Source: Pseudomonas sp. SORT22 (lineage in GTDB: Bacteria; Pseudomonadota; Gammaproteobacteria; Pseudomonadales; Pseudomonadaceae). Taken from it: a stretch of 64,000 nucleotides of DNA. The position numbers were made by a program, and so were the translations under genes. This document shows, piece by piece, positions 24,605 through 33,726 of this stretch (positions within the stretch are counted from its first letter, which is position 1; each line of letters opens with the position of its first letter). Location: positions 3,348,501 to 3,412,500 of the forward strand of contig NZ_CP071007.1 of assembly GCF_018417635.1 (NCBI RefSeq). The letters are read 5' to 3'. The notes under the pieces were generated by a model. The model was not told the DNA's origin. It did no database searches and saw nothing but the letters and a program-made list of their open reading frames with translations.

Positions 24605-25300
24605 ATGAAGGTTTGCCCAGCAAAAAACCACGAGCAGCAACTTATCCTCGGCGTGCTGCACAGCACCCTGAAAATGCTCAGCCAGGTCGTCGGTAACCAT
24701 ACCGAGATTGTCCTGCACGACCTGCTTAACCCTGAGCGCTCGATCCTCGCCATCGCCAACGGCCATGTCACCGGGCGCCGGGTCGGTGATTCGCTGCTCG
24801 GCAGCCCGCGTCATGACCTGGGCTTTGCCGCGGTGCGCCGGGCCATGGACGATCGCAGCAGCTGCGAGCCGATCGTGGTCGACAACTACGCCACCCTCGC
24901 CCCCGACGGCCGCACCTTGCGCAGCGCTACCGTGGTCTATCGCGACAGCAGCGGGCAGCCGTTTGCCAGCCTGTGCGTGAATGCCGATCTGAGCGCCGTC
25001 GAAGCTGCGCACCAATTGCTCGGCGGGCTGCTGGGCCTGGCCAGTGCGGCCGCGCCGGTGGCGGACGAGACCAGGGACCTGCAACAGCTGATGGCCGAGA
25101 TCATTCACGACGCCTGCCCCGGCGGTGTGCTCGGCATGAAGACGGCGCAAAAGCGCGAAGCGGTGCGGCTGATGCAGGAACGCGGCCTGTTTCTGGTCAA
25201 GGGTGGCATCGAAAAGGCCGCGGCATCGCTCGGCGTGACCCGCTACACCATCTACAACTACCTGGAGCAGCTCCGGGCAACAGACAACGGACAGCAATGA
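24605..25300 (+). CDS. YheO/DauR-type PAS-HTH transcriptional regulator
   Basis: A 231-residue cytoplasmic regulator with an N-terminal YheO PAS-like domain (about 10-125: VVGNHTEIVLHDLLNPERSI, then NGHVTGRRVGD). A C-terminal helix-turn-helix follows (about 175-225: LFLVKGGIEKAAASLGVTRYTIYNYLEQL). DauR in P. aeruginosa, of this family, regulates D-arginine catabolism. The ATG at 24605 follows AAGG; an upstream in-frame start adds 14 residues outside the domain. It sits 3 bases before phzF in the same direction, so the two form an operon. Effector unknown. Confidence 0.88.
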   Translation: MKVCPAKNHEQQLILGVLHSTLKMLSQVVGNHTEIVLHDLLNPERSILAIANGHVTGRRVGDSLLGSPRHDLGFAAVRRAMDDRSSCEPIVVDNYATLAPDGRTLRSATVVYRDSSGQPFASLCVNADLSAVEAAHQLLGGLLGLASAAAPVADETRDLQQLMAEIIHDACPGGVLGMKTAQKREAVRLMQERGLFLVKGGIEKAAASLGVTRYTIYNYLEQLRATDNGQQ

Positions 25301-25303
25301 CCC

Positions 25304-26089
25304 ATGCAAGTTGAAATATTCCAGGTAGACGCGTTCTCAGCCACGGCGTTTGGCGGCAATCCGGCAGCGGTGTGCCCGCTTGAAGCCTGGCTGGCAGACG
25401 CGACGCTGCAGCAGATTGCCGCCGAAAACAACCTCTCGGAAACCGCGTTCGTGGTCGCCAATGGCGAGCTGTTCGAGCTGCGCTGGTTTACCCCGACGGT
25501 AGAAGTCGACCTGTGCGGCCACGCCACCCTGGCGGCGGCCTGGGTGCTGTTCGAGCAATTGGGCGAACAACGCGACACCCTGCGCTTTGCCACCCGCAGC
25601 GGCGAGTTGCGCGTTCGGCGTGACGGCGCTCGCCTGGCCATGGACTTCCCGGCCCGCCAGCCACAGGCGCTGGCCGTGCCCGAGGGTTTGTTGCAGGCCC
25701 TGGGGCTTGAGCGGATCGAGGCGCTGTACCGCACCGATGACTACCTGGTGGTGGTCGACGACCCGGCGCTGGTCGCAGCGCTTGCCCCCGACTTCGCCGC
25801 CCTGGCCGCCTTTGACGTGCGCGGCATCGCCGTCACCGCCCCGGGCCGCGAGGTTGACTTCGTCTCGCGCTGGTTCGGCCCGCGGGTAGGCGTCAATGAA
25901 GACCCGGTCACCGGCTCTGCCCATACCTCGCTGGCGCCCTACTGGGCCGCGCGCCTGGGCAAGCACAGCCTCAGCGCCGAGCAAGGCGGCCTGCGCAAAG
26001 GCCAGTTGCATTGCCAAGTGCTCGACAACGGCCGGGTGATCATCAGCGGCCAGGCGGCGCTGTACCTGCGCGGCACGATTTTTATCTGA
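25304..26089 (+). CDS. PhzF family isomerase/epimerase-like protein
   Basis: A 261-residue cytoplasmic protein of the PhzF / diaminopimelate-epimerase fold. It shows FQVDAFSATAFGGNPAAVCPL at the N-terminus, the catalytic-Glu segment NNLSETAFV, LCGHATLAAAW, and VNEDPVTGSAHTSLAPYW in the second half. No phenazine genes are nearby, so a phenazine role is not supported; most family members have unknown substrates. It is the second gene of a YheO-phzF operon, and its 3' end overlaps the convergent chrA by eight bases. Confidence 0.9.
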   Translation: MQVEIFQVDAFSATAFGGNPAAVCPLEAWLADATLQQIAAENNLSETAFVVANGELFELRWFTPTVEVDLCGHATLAAAWVLFEQLGEQRDTLRFATRSGELRVRRDGARLAMDFPARQPQALAVPEGLLQALGLERIEALYRTDDYLVVVDDPALVAALAPDFAALAAFDVRGIAVTAPGREVDFVSRWFGPRVGVNEDPVTGSAHTSLAPYWAARLGKHSLSAEQGGLRKGQLHCQVLDNGRVIISGQAALYLRGTIFI

Positions 26090-27281
26090 GCAGGCTCAAG
26101 CACTGCCCGCCCAGGCCACAGCCGATCACCACCAGCCAGGGCGGCAGCTTGAAGGCCATCAGTGCGACCAGCGCCAGCAACACCAGGACAACATCCAGCG
26201 GCTGGCCAATGGCGCTGGTCCACAGCGGCTGATACAACGCCGCCAGCAACAGCCCCACCACCGCCGCATTGACGCCCAGCATCGCCGCCTGCAGGCGCGG
26301 GTTGCGGCGCATGCGCTCCCAGAACGGCAACGCCGCGAACACCAGCAAGAACGCCGGGGCGAAGATCGCCAGCAGGCACAGCACCGCCCCCAGCCAGCCG
26401 GACTGCGGCCCGTGCATCGAGGCGCCAAGAAAGGCGGCGAAGGTGAACAAGGGGCCGGGCACAGCCTGGGCAGCGCCGTAACCTGCCACAAACGTCTCGT
26501 TGCCGACCCAGCCGGTGGGCACCACTTCAGCCTGCAGCAGTGGCAGCATCACGTGTCCGCCACCGAACACCAGCGCGCCGGTGCGGTAGAAGGCATCAAT
26601 CATGCTCAAGGTCGGATCGGGCCAGAGCCCGGCCAGCAGCGGCAAACCGAGCAACAGGGCGAAGAACAGCAGCCACCACCAGCCGCCAGCGCGCTGGCTG
26701 ACCCCGATCGGCAAAGGCTCGTGGACAACGCTGTCGCCCGGTTTCAGCAGCATCAACCCCGCGCCAGCCGCTGCAACCGTCACCGCCACCTGCGCCCCGG
26801 CACCGGGCAGCAACAGCACCAGGCCGGCAGACGCCAGCATCAGCACAATCCGCGGCGCATCCGCGCACAACGTGCGGGCCATGCCCCACACCGCCTGGGC
26901 GACAACCGCAACCGCCACCACCTTAAGGCCATGGAGGGTGCCGGCCGGCACCGCCTCGGCATAACCGCCCAGCCCCAGGGCCAGCAGGGTCAGGGCCAGC
27001 GCCGAAGGCAGGGTGAATCCCAGCCAGGCCGCCAGCGCCCCGGCGTAACCTGCGCGCGACAGGCCCAGGGCGATGCCGACCTGGCTGCTGGCAGGGCCCG
27101 GCAGAAACTGGCAAAGCGTCACCAGGTCGGCATAGCTGCGCTCGCTCAGCCAGCGCCGACGGCTGACAAACTCCTGGCGAAAAAAGCCAAGGTGGGCGAC
27201 GGGGCCACCGAACGACGTCAGGCCCAGGCGCAGGAAGATCAGGAAAACCTGCCATGGCGTGTGATCGTTGGCGTGGGGCAT
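26082..27281 (-). CDS. chrA: Chromate transporter ChrA
   Basis: A 399-residue inner-membrane protein of the CHR family, which exports chromate and gives resistance. It has two homologous CHR domains: the first with LGLTSFGGPVAHLGFFR and CQFLPGPASSQVG, the second with FGGGHVMLPLLQ and AVPGPLFTFAAFLG. Length is normal for the long-chain form. No chrB or other metal genes are adjacent. Convergent with phzF and 145 bases upstream-wise from the REP-containing gap after the porin gene. Confidence 0.93.
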   Translation of the reverse strand: MPHANDHTPWQVFLIFLRLGLTSFGGPVAHLGFFRQEFVSRRRWLSERSYADLVTLCQFLPGPASSQVGIALGLSRAGYAGALAAWLGFTLPSALALTLLALGLGGYAEAVPAGTLHGLKVVAVAVVAQAVWGMARTLCADAPRIVLMLASAGLVLLLPGAGAQVAVTVAAAGAGLMLLKPGDSVVHEPLPIGVSQRAGGWWWLLFFALLLGLPLLAGLWPDPTLSMIDAFYRTGALVFGGGHVMLPLLQAEVVPTGWVGNETFVAGYGAAQAVPGPLFTFAAFLGASMHGPQSGWLGAVLCLLAIFAPAFLLVFAALPFWERMRRNPRLQAAMLGVNAAVVGLLLAALYQPLWTSAIGQPLDVVLVLLALVALMAFKLPPWLVVIGCGLGGQCLSLLR

Positions 27282-27363
27282 ACAACGCTCGTTCTACCGG
27301 ACTGCGCCCATCTTGCCAGCGATGGGCTTTGTGCAGCCAGAAAATTACCAGCGCTGCGCACTC

Positions 27364-27391
27364 GATCGCGGGGCAAGCCCGCTCCCACAGG
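27364..27391 (+). repeat. REP element
   Basis: A 28-bp Pseudomonas-type repetitive extragenic palindrome beginning GATCGCGGGG and ending CTCCCACAGG. Its GCGGG/CCCGC arms form a short stem around GCAAG. It lies in the gap between the chrA start and the TorF-like porin stop. Related copies occur at about 42041 and 54594. Confidence 0.8.
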
Positions 27392-27426
27392 TTCGGCGCT
27401 GCCTTCAGCATTGGATTGATGCCGGC

Positions 27427-28161
27427 TCAGAACGCCTTGCTGGCACTTACCACCACAGTCGCCGAGCACAGGTCGTCATAGCCATACCAATTGCTGCACT
27501 CGCTTTTGGACAGGTCGGTGTCGATGTAACTCAAGCCCCAGGTCACGCCGACAAACTCGCGACTCAGCTTTGCCTCCCACTCATAGTACGCATTGCGGTC
27601 ATCGCCACTGGCCGACCAGAACGCCGGGTCCTTGACATCGTTGCGCCCTGCCCGCAGTTCCAGGCCGACCTCGGCCGGCAAGGCGAAGCTGTAGGCAACA
27701 TAGCTGTACAGGGTGTCCTGGTCCTTGCCAAAGGCGTTGGGCGCATCGCTTGAGTAATAGGCGCCCAGCTTGAGCCCATAGAGGTCAAGGATGGCGTAGA
27801 CCTCGCTCATGTTGAACTGGCCTTCCTTGGGGTAGCTGTATTTGAGGTAGCCAATATCCAGGCTGATGGCATCGCTGGCCTGCCAGTACCAGCCGGCGTA
27901 GTACTCGATTTCCTGGCGGGTCTTGTAGTCGAAGCCGTAATCCACCGTCGAAGTCCAGGCGCCCAGGTACAGGCCGCTGCTGTGCATCAGCGTGGCGCCG
28001 GCCTGCAGCGCCGGGTCGCCGAGGCTTTGCGAGATGCCCCGGGAGCGGTAGTCGCTGGTCGCGGCCAGGCTCATGTCGAGGCTGAAGGAATCGTTGAGTG
28101 TCAATGCCTGGGCCGTCAGCGGCGCCAGGCAGGCGAAAGCAATGAGCAAGCGTGTGTTCAT
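27427..28161 (-). CDS. TorF family putative porin
   Basis: A 244-residue outer-membrane beta-barrel protein. It has a signal peptide (LLIAFACLAPLTAQA), the family opening SLDMSLAATSDYRSRGISQS, alternating aromatic strands, and a C-terminal phenylalanine (VVVSASKAF). It also has one conserved cysteine pair (CSNWYGYDDLC). It lies 41 bases after the amidohydrolase gene in the same direction, so it probably forms an operon with it and could admit that enzyme's substrate. Transport specificity is not visible. Confidence 0.88.
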   Translation of the reverse strand: MNTRLLIAFACLAPLTAQALTLNDSFSLDMSLAATSDYRSRGISQSLGDPALQAGATLMHSSGLYLGAWTSTVDYGFDYKTRQEIEYYAGWYWQASDAISLDIGYLKYSYPKEGQFNMSEVYAILDLYGLKLGAYYSSDAPNAFGKDQDTLYSYVAYSFALPAEVGLELRAGRNDVKDPAFWSASGDDRNAYYEWEAKLSREFVGVTWGLSYIDTDLSKSECSNWYGYDDLCSATVVVSASKAF

Positions 28162-28202
28162 ACCAGACCCTTGTTGTTATGCGTGTGCGGGTAACGGCGC
28201 TG

Positions 28203-29945
28203 TCAGGACTCGCTGGCGTACACCTGCTTGCCGGCGAAGTAGGTCTTGAGCACCCTGGTGTCGAACAGCTCCTGGGCGCTGACCTTGAACACATCGCGAT
28301 CGAGCACGATCAGGTCGGCCTGCTTGCCGGGCGCTAGCGAGCCGATCTGCCGTTCCAGGCGCAGGGCCTTGGCGGCGTTGAGGGTGTAGGCCTGGAACAT
28401 GACCTGGCGGTCGACACGTTCCTTGGCATTGAGCACACCCAGCGGGCCCTTGCGGGTCATGGCCTGGGCAATGGCATTCCACGGGTTGGGGCTGGACACC
28501 GGCCAGTCGCTGGCGCCGGCGATCAGCGCACCGGCCTGTTGCAACGAGTGCGCCGGGTATTGAAAGGCGTAGCCCTGGGCACTGACGTAGGGTTTGACCA
28601 GCTCGACGGTGTAGTTTTCAGCGGTCGCCCAGAGCATCTGCATGGAGGCGATCACCCCCAGTTGCTTGAAGCGCGCAAAGTCCTTGGGGTCGACCATCTG
28701 CAGATGGCTGATGCTGTGCGCCAGCGGCTTGCCTTGCAGCGTGCGTGCATAGGCCACGCCATTGAGCGATTCGCGCACCGCCCGGTCACCGACCGCATGC
28801 ATGTGCACAATCCAGTCGCGCTGCTCGGCCGCGGCCACCAGCTCGCCGAAATGCTGCGGCTCGATCAACAACTGGCCGTTCTTGTGGCTGTTGCTGTACG
28901 GGGTGATGACCGCCGCCGACTGCCCCGGATATTCGAGCACGCCATCGACAAACACCTTGATGCCCGGGAAACTCAGGTTGGGCACCCCCTCGAACTGCTT
29001 CACGACCTGGGCCAGCACCTCAAGGTCGGCCGGCCGGCTCTTGGGGTTGGTGATCATCAGCGCCGCGACATGGGCATTGAGCTCACCGCGCTCGGCCAGC
29101 GCCCGGTACAGCGGCAGCACGCCAACGGTTTGCGCCGTGGCCTTGAAATCGAATAGCGAATCGCCGCTGCCGGCATTGGCTGCGGCATCCATCCAGGCGG
29201 TGACGCCATACTGGTTGTTGACCCTGACCGCCTCGCGTGCGGCCTTGAGCATCACCTCCTGGCTGGCTGCGGGGATCTGGCTGCGGACCTGGTCCCAGCG
29301 CGCTTCGGCGAAGTAGCCGTTGGGGCTGAAGTCGGCCTCGTGGCCGACATAGCTGCGGTCTTGCTCGGACAGGCTTTTGACCCACGCCGCGTCGATCTGC
29401 ATACGCTTGAGCATGGCCTGGTTGGCCCAACCGGTATGGCCGTCGATGCCACTGAGCACCAGCGGCTGAGTGGCCCAGCGGCCCTGGTTGAACAACTGGC
29501 CAAGTTCGCCACTGTTGTCCCAGTAGGCCGAACTCGCCCCGGCGACACTGATCACATCGCCAGCCTTGCCACGGCCTTGTTCGACCTCGGCAAGGATCCA
29601 CTGCTCAAGCGCGGGCAGCGGCTTGACCTCATCCTGCAGGTTGGCGCCGAGGCTGTCGTAGGCCGCCACCACCGGGTGGCTGTGGCTGTCGATCATGCCG
29701 GGCATCAGCACCTTGCCGGCCAGGTCGATGCGTTGCGTGTGGGCGTCGGCCAGGGCCTGGATCTGCGTATCGCTACCCACTTGCAGGACCTTGCCATCCT
29801 TGACCGCAACCGCCTGCATCAGGCCCTGGCCGGGTTCGCCGGTGTAGACCTTGCCGTTGAACAGCACCAGGTCGGCGGCGGCCAGGGCAGGCAGCGAAGC
29901 ACAGGCCAGGGCAGTGGCCAACAGCGTGGGGATCAATCGTTGCAT
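28203..29945 (-). CDS. Secreted amidohydrolase, YtcJ-like (Amidohydro_3)
   Basis: A 580-residue metal-dependent hydrolase with a cleavable signal peptide (LLATALACASLPALA). It shows DLVLFNGKVYTG at the start, the metal-binding DSHSHP, a central HAVGDRAVRESL, and the C-terminal IGSLAPGKQADLIVLDRD typical of the YtcJ/AepA group. Export to the periplasm is unusual for amidohydrolases in general but common in this subgroup. It is co-directional with the TorF-like porin behind it and the LuxR-type regulator ahead of it. The substrate is unknown; an N-acyl or cyclic amide compound entering through the porin is a guess. Confidence 0.88.
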   Translation of the reverse strand: MQRLIPTLLATALACASLPALAAADLVLFNGKVYTGEPGQGLMQAVAVKDGKVLQVGSDTQIQALADAHTQRIDLAGKVLMPGMIDSHSHPVVAAYDSLGANLQDEVKPLPALEQWILAEVEQGRGKAGDVISVAGASSAYWDNSGELGQLFNQGRWATQPLVLSGIDGHTGWANQAMLKRMQIDAAWVKSLSEQDRSYVGHEADFSPNGYFAEARWDQVRSQIPAASQEVMLKAAREAVRVNNQYGVTAWMDAAANAGSGDSLFDFKATAQTVGVLPLYRALAERGELNAHVAALMITNPKSRPADLEVLAQVVKQFEGVPNLSFPGIKVFVDGVLEYPGQSAAVITPYSNSHKNGQLLIEPQHFGELVAAAEQRDWIVHMHAVGDRAVRESLNGVAYARTLQGKPLAHSISHLQMVDPKDFARFKQLGVIASMQMLWATAENYTVELVKPYVSAQGYAFQYPAHSLQQAGALIAGASDWPVSSPNPWNAIAQAMTRKGPLGVLNAKERVDRQVMFQAYTLNAAKALRLERQIGSLAPGKQADLIVLDRDVFKVSAQELFDTRVLKTYFAGKQVYASES

Positions 29946-29964
29946 TGCAGCGCTCTCTTGTTGT

Positions 29965-29987
29965 TATAGGGCTGGTGACACCCTATA
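29965..29987. promoter_or_regulatory. 23-bp inverted repeat before the amidohydrolase gene
   Basis: TATAGGG and CCCTATA form a perfect 7-bp inverted repeat with a 9-base centre, 19 bases ahead of the amidohydrolase start and 40 bases after the stop of the LuxR-type regulator gene. LuxR-type HTH dimers bind dyads of about this length, so this is a candidate operator. It could instead be a weak hairpin between the two genes. Confidence 0.45.
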
Positions 29988-30026
29988 GCGCGCAGCGCGG
30001 CAATGGACCTCTGCAAATGAGGAGGG

Positions 30027-31016
30027 TCAGGCGGTTTTTTCCGCCACCGGCATCGACAGGCGCAACGCCGCACCCAGCTCCACCTTGCTCTTGACCCCCA
30101 GTTGCACGTAGCAATTGCGCAGGTAGGTGCGCACCGTCGCCGGACTCAAGGACAGCATCCGGGCGATTTCCTTGTAGGAGTGCCCGGCGGCAAACAGCAT
30201 GGCTGCGGTGCGCTCGCGAGGCGCCAGCAGCACCCCTGCCGCGGGTGCTTCCAGCGACACAATCACATGCTCGCCATTGGCGCTGAGGGTCAGGCTGCTG
30301 CGCCCGAGGCGCATCACGCACGGCGCCCTGGCCAGTTGCGCGCACACCTGGGGCGGCAGCAACGAGCCGCTCCAGCCCGGCAGCGCCTGCTCGATTGCCG
30401 CGCACACCCGCGCGCCCACATACAGCAAGCTGCCATCGAGACGGGCAATGGCGAAATCGGCAGCCGCGTTGCCGGTATCGAGACGGATCATGTCCTGCAC
30501 CTGGAAGCGCCACAGTTGCAGCAGCTGCTCGCAGAAGGCGGCGAACAAGCCGTCTTCGCTTTCGCAAAAGGCAGCGTCGTGCTCGCCGCGGTACAGGCAA
30601 ACGTAAAAGTTCAGGCCGCTCTGTGGCAGCTCGAAGGTAATGCACATCAGGTGATAGAGGTCGTAGCGGCGGGCGAAGACATTGACCGCCTCGTTGGGGT
30701 CGGTGAACTCGCTGTCGCGCACCACCTGCCCTGGCCGCGCCAGGGTGGTGTGGGCGAAACAGTCGATGCCGGCAACCTCGCTCCATTCGCGGGCAAAGGC
30801 CGGCGGCAGGTCGATGCGCCCGTGCATCCAGCTTTGCGGCGCAGCGGTTGCGCCAGCCCCAGACATCTCGCCCCACCAGGCCGAGGCAAACGGCACTATT
30901 GCGCGAAACGCCTGCAGGCCCTCGGCGATGAAATGCGAGCCGCCACCCTCGCGGGCCAAGCTCGCCAGTTGCAGGACACAACGATTGAACGCCTTGAACT
31001 GGGTACTGCTGAGCAT
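30027..31016 (-). CDS. LuxR-type HTH transcriptional regulator
   Basis: A 329-residue cytoplasmic regulator with an N-terminal sensory region of unknown ligand (about 1-250) and a C-terminal LuxR helix-turn-helix (LLAPRERTAAMLFAAGHSYKEIARMLSLSPATVRTYLRNCYVQLGVKSKVEL). There is no receiver domain and no clear autoinducer-binding domain. The ATG at 31016 is preferred; a GTG 15 codons upstream has no ribosome site. It is placed upstream of and co-directional with the amidohydrolase-porin pair, which it probably controls. Confidence 0.86.
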   Translation of the reverse strand: MLSSTQFKAFNRCVLQLASLAREGGGSHFIAEGLQAFRAIVPFASAWWGEMSGAGATAAPQSWMHGRIDLPPAFAREWSEVAGIDCFAHTTLARPGQVVRDSEFTDPNEAVNVFARRYDLYHLMCITFELPQSGLNFYVCLYRGEHDAAFCESEDGLFAAFCEQLLQLWRFQVQDMIRLDTGNAAADFAIARLDGSLLYVGARVCAAIEQALPGWSGSLLPPQVCAQLARAPCVMRLGRSSLTLSANGEHVIVSLEAPAAGVLLAPRERTAAMLFAAGHSYKEIARMLSLSPATVRTYLRNCYVQLGVKSKVELGAALRLSMPVAEKTA

Positions 31017-31125
31017 TGGCCAACCCTGTTTGCTGCCGAACGGTGGCGCCGACAGTGACACAGGGGTGCAAGAGCGTCCAGCCCAGGGCCGCTATGCGGC
31101 CCATCGCCAGTGAGGCCGGCTCAGA

Positions 31126-33612
31126 TCACCAGTCGTAGGTCATCTCAAGCGATGCCGCCCGCTCCTGCCCGTAGTAGCAGCCAAAGGAATAGTTGCAGTC
31201 CGAGACATACTCGCGGTCAAACAGGTTCTGCACGTTCAGGCTGGTCTGCAGCCCGCGCAGGCTTGGGTCGAGTTTGCCCAGGTCGTAGCGGATAGTGGTG
31301 TCGTAAACGACGAACGCCGGCACGTCGAAGGCGTTGGCCGAATCCCCCGGCTTGCGCCCGGTGTAGCGCGCGCCGGCACCGACGGTCAGGCCGTTGAGCG
31401 CAGCCTGGGTGAAGTGGTAGTCGGCCCACAGGGTAGCCGACACCGGCGCTTGCGCCTCGGAACGGTTGCCCTTATCGCCATAGTTGCTCTTGGTGTAGAA
31501 CGAGTCGATGTAGGTGGCCGCCGCCAGCACGTCGAGGTTGTCGAGGCGGGTCTTGAGCTCGAGCTCGACACCGCGCGAGCGCACTTCGCCGTCCTGGCTT
31601 TCGTACTCAGGGTAGAGCTTGTCGCCGGTCTTGACGTTCTTCTGGGTCAGCTCGAACAGCGAGGCGGTGATCAGGGTCTTGTCCAGCGGCTGGTACTTGA
31701 CGCCGATTTCATACTGCTCGCCCTCGGTCGGCTCAAAGGCCTTGGCGCCGCGCTGCGGGGCGCTGGTGCCGATGGTCGGCAGGAACGACTGCGAATAGCT
31801 GATGTAAGGCGCCAGGCCGAACTCGGTGACGTAGGTCAGCCCTACCCGGCCGGTGAATTTCTGGTCGTTCTGCTCGGTGATGGTCCGCGCCAGCAGGTCC
31901 TTGTTTTCGACCTTGGCCCAGTCCTGGCGCCCGCCGACGGTGATGATCCACTGGTCGAGCCTGATCTGGTCCTGCACATACAGGCCGGTCTGGCCGATGG
32001 TGTTGTCCCATTGGGTGGTCAGCTGCGGCACCACGTCGTCGGTGGGGTAGTTGCTCGGGTTGTACAGGTCGACCGGGGCCACGCCATAGGCATTGTAGCC
32101 GGTGTACTTGCGGTTGAAGCGGCGGTAGTCGAGGCCCACCAGGGTGGTGTGCTGCAGGCGGCCGGTGGCGAACTTGTACTCCAGGTTGTTATCGATGGTG
32201 TAGGCGGTGTTGTGCTGGCGCCAGTCGAGCTTGGTGCGGGTGGCGTGGGTCTGGTCGAGCACGCCGGTGTCGGCATCGCTGACGAAGCCGCGCAGGTAGA
32301 AACCCTTGTAGCGGTCGCGGATGTCGATGTAGCGCGCGGTCTGGCGGTACTTCAAGTCGTCGCTGAAGGCATGGCTGAAGTCGTAGCCGAGCACAAACTG
32401 GTCGCGCCGGTAGTCGTTGTAATGGGAGTCGCCGAGAAACGCATCGCGGTCGATGCGCTGGCCATCGGGGCCGCGGTCGAGCGAGCCGATTTTCGGCAAG
32501 GCCTGGTAATCGGCCAGGCCGTCATCGCGCTGCAGCTGGGCATACAGGGTCAGCGCGGTGTCTTCGTTAGGCGCCCAGGTCAGGCTCGGCGCCAGCAGCA
32601 TGCGCTGGCTGTTGGTGTGGTCGAGCTGGTCGTTGCCCTTTTTCGCCACGCCCACCAGGCGGTAGCTGAGGGTCCCGGCTTCATCCATCGGGCCGCTCAG
32701 ATCAATCGCGCCATTGACCCGGCTGTAGCTGCCCAGGCCGAACTTGACCTGGTTGCGCTGTTCGCGGGTCGGGCGTTTGGAGACCATGTTGACGATACCG
32801 CCCGGCTGGTTCTGGCCATACAGCACCGACGACGGGCCCTTGAGCACTTCGATGCGTTCGAGGGTGTAGGGGTCGATCTGCGGCGCACCGCCCAGGCTTC
32901 CGGCGTACGGCAGGTAGGCACCGTCCAGGTACAGCGGGGTCGGGGCGAAGCCGCGGCTGGTGATCTCGTCGGCAATGTTGTTGCGGTCGGTAAAGCCGTT
33001 GACGCTCAGGCCCGGGGTGTAGCGCAGGGCCTGGGTGAGATTGCGCGCGCCCTGGGTTTCGACCTGGGCGGCGGTGACCACGTTGACCGCCTGGGGGATT
33101 TCCAGGATCGGCGTGTCGGTCTTGGTGCCGGTGGCGCTGCGGGTGGCGACATAACCATCGACCGGCCCGTAGGCCGACTCGACCGCCTTGCCGTTGATGG
33201 CGGTGGCGTCCAGCTGCACGCTGGCGTCATCGCCCGCCCCTGGCAGCAGCGAGTAGCTACCGCTGTCCTGGCGCAGCAGTTGCAGGTTGCTGCCGGCCAG
33301 CAGCTGGCGCAAGCCGGCCTCGACGCTGTAGCGGCCATGCAAGCCTGGCGATTGCAGGCCACGGGTATCGGCCGGCTGGAACGACACGGTGACCCCGGCG
33401 CTGGCGGCAAAGCGGGTCAGCGCCGACTCCAGGGAGCCGGCGGGAATGTCGAACTGGCTTTCGACGCGGGTCTCGGCCCAGGCCGGCGCAGCGGCCATCA
33501 GGCTGGCGCCGGCGCCTGCCAGGGCCGAGCCGAACAGCGCGGCCTCAATGGCACGGCGCAAAGGGGTGAGTGTGCGCAGGTTGCGCGTGGAGTGTGGATT
33601 ACAAAGGGACAT
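31126..33612 (-). CDS. TonB-dependent siderophore receptor with STN signalling domain
   Basis: An 828-residue outer-membrane transporter. After a long signal peptide (to about AWAETR) comes an STN domain (about 50-125: FDIPAGSLESALTRFAASAGV, LRQLLAGSNLQLL). A TonB box region, the plug (RGFAPTPLYLDGAYLP, LKGPSSVLYGQNQPGGIVN), and a 22-strand-type barrel ending in the aromatic LEMTYDW follow. The STN domain is what passes the ligand signal to a FecR protein; fecR and fecI lie just upstream. The siderophore is not known; the plug resembles the ferrichrome/ferrioxamine (FhuA/FoxA) group. AGGAAA precedes the start. Confidence 0.93.
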   Translation of the reverse strand: MSLCNPHSTRNLRTLTPLRRAIEAALFGSALAGAGASLMAAAPAWAETRVESQFDIPAGSLESALTRFAASAGVTVSFQPADTRGLQSPGLHGRYSVEAGLRQLLAGSNLQLLRQDSGSYSLLPGAGDDASVQLDATAINGKAVESAYGPVDGYVATRSATGTKTDTPILEIPQAVNVVTAAQVETQGARNLTQALRYTPGLSVNGFTDRNNIADEITSRGFAPTPLYLDGAYLPYAGSLGGAPQIDPYTLERIEVLKGPSSVLYGQNQPGGIVNMVSKRPTREQRNQVKFGLGSYSRVNGAIDLSGPMDEAGTLSYRLVGVAKKGNDQLDHTNSQRMLLAPSLTWAPNEDTALTLYAQLQRDDGLADYQALPKIGSLDRGPDGQRIDRDAFLGDSHYNDYRRDQFVLGYDFSHAFSDDLKYRQTARYIDIRDRYKGFYLRGFVSDADTGVLDQTHATRTKLDWRQHNTAYTIDNNLEYKFATGRLQHTTLVGLDYRRFNRKYTGYNAYGVAPVDLYNPSNYPTDDVVPQLTTQWDNTIGQTGLYVQDQIRLDQWIITVGGRQDWAKVENKDLLARTITEQNDQKFTGRVGLTYVTEFGLAPYISYSQSFLPTIGTSAPQRGAKAFEPTEGEQYEIGVKYQPLDKTLITASLFELTQKNVKTGDKLYPEYESQDGEVRSRGVELELKTRLDNLDVLAAATYIDSFYTKSNYGDKGNRSEAQAPVSATLWADYHFTQAALNGLTVGAGARYTGRKPGDSANAFDVPAFVVYDTTIRYDLGKLDPSLRGLQTSLNVQNLFDREYVSDCNYSFGCYYGQERAASLEMTYDW

Positions 33613-33668
33613 GCAGTTTCCTTTCGCCCGTTGGCAGTGGTGGTGGCGTCTGAGGCGCCTCTACCTAC

Positions 33669-33717
33669 AAGTCGAATGAGAATCTGAATCAACACCCCCC
33701 TTGTGAAAATAATTTTC
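33669..33717 (-). promoter_or_regulatory. Promoter region of the TonB receptor
   Basis: The 114-base gap before the receptor gene holds an AT-rich perfect palindrome GAAAAT-A-ATTTTC (33705-33717). Nearer the gene lies GATTCAGATTCTCATTC (minus strand, about 33673-33689), which shares the GAT...GAT..TCATT pattern of Fur sites. These are plausible ECF-sigma promoter and Fur elements, but neither matches a consensus well enough for certainty. Confidence 0.35.
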
Positions 33718-33726
33718 TGCTGCGTT

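Noticed and set aside
25304..26089. Phenazine biosynthesis role for the PhzF protein
   Set aside because: No other phz genes nearby; the family is broad and mostly of unknown substrate.
27364..27391. Possible CRISPR-like or mobile repeat
   Set aside because: Only dispersed single copies related at 42041 and 54594; the sequence is a REP element, with no array or transposase.
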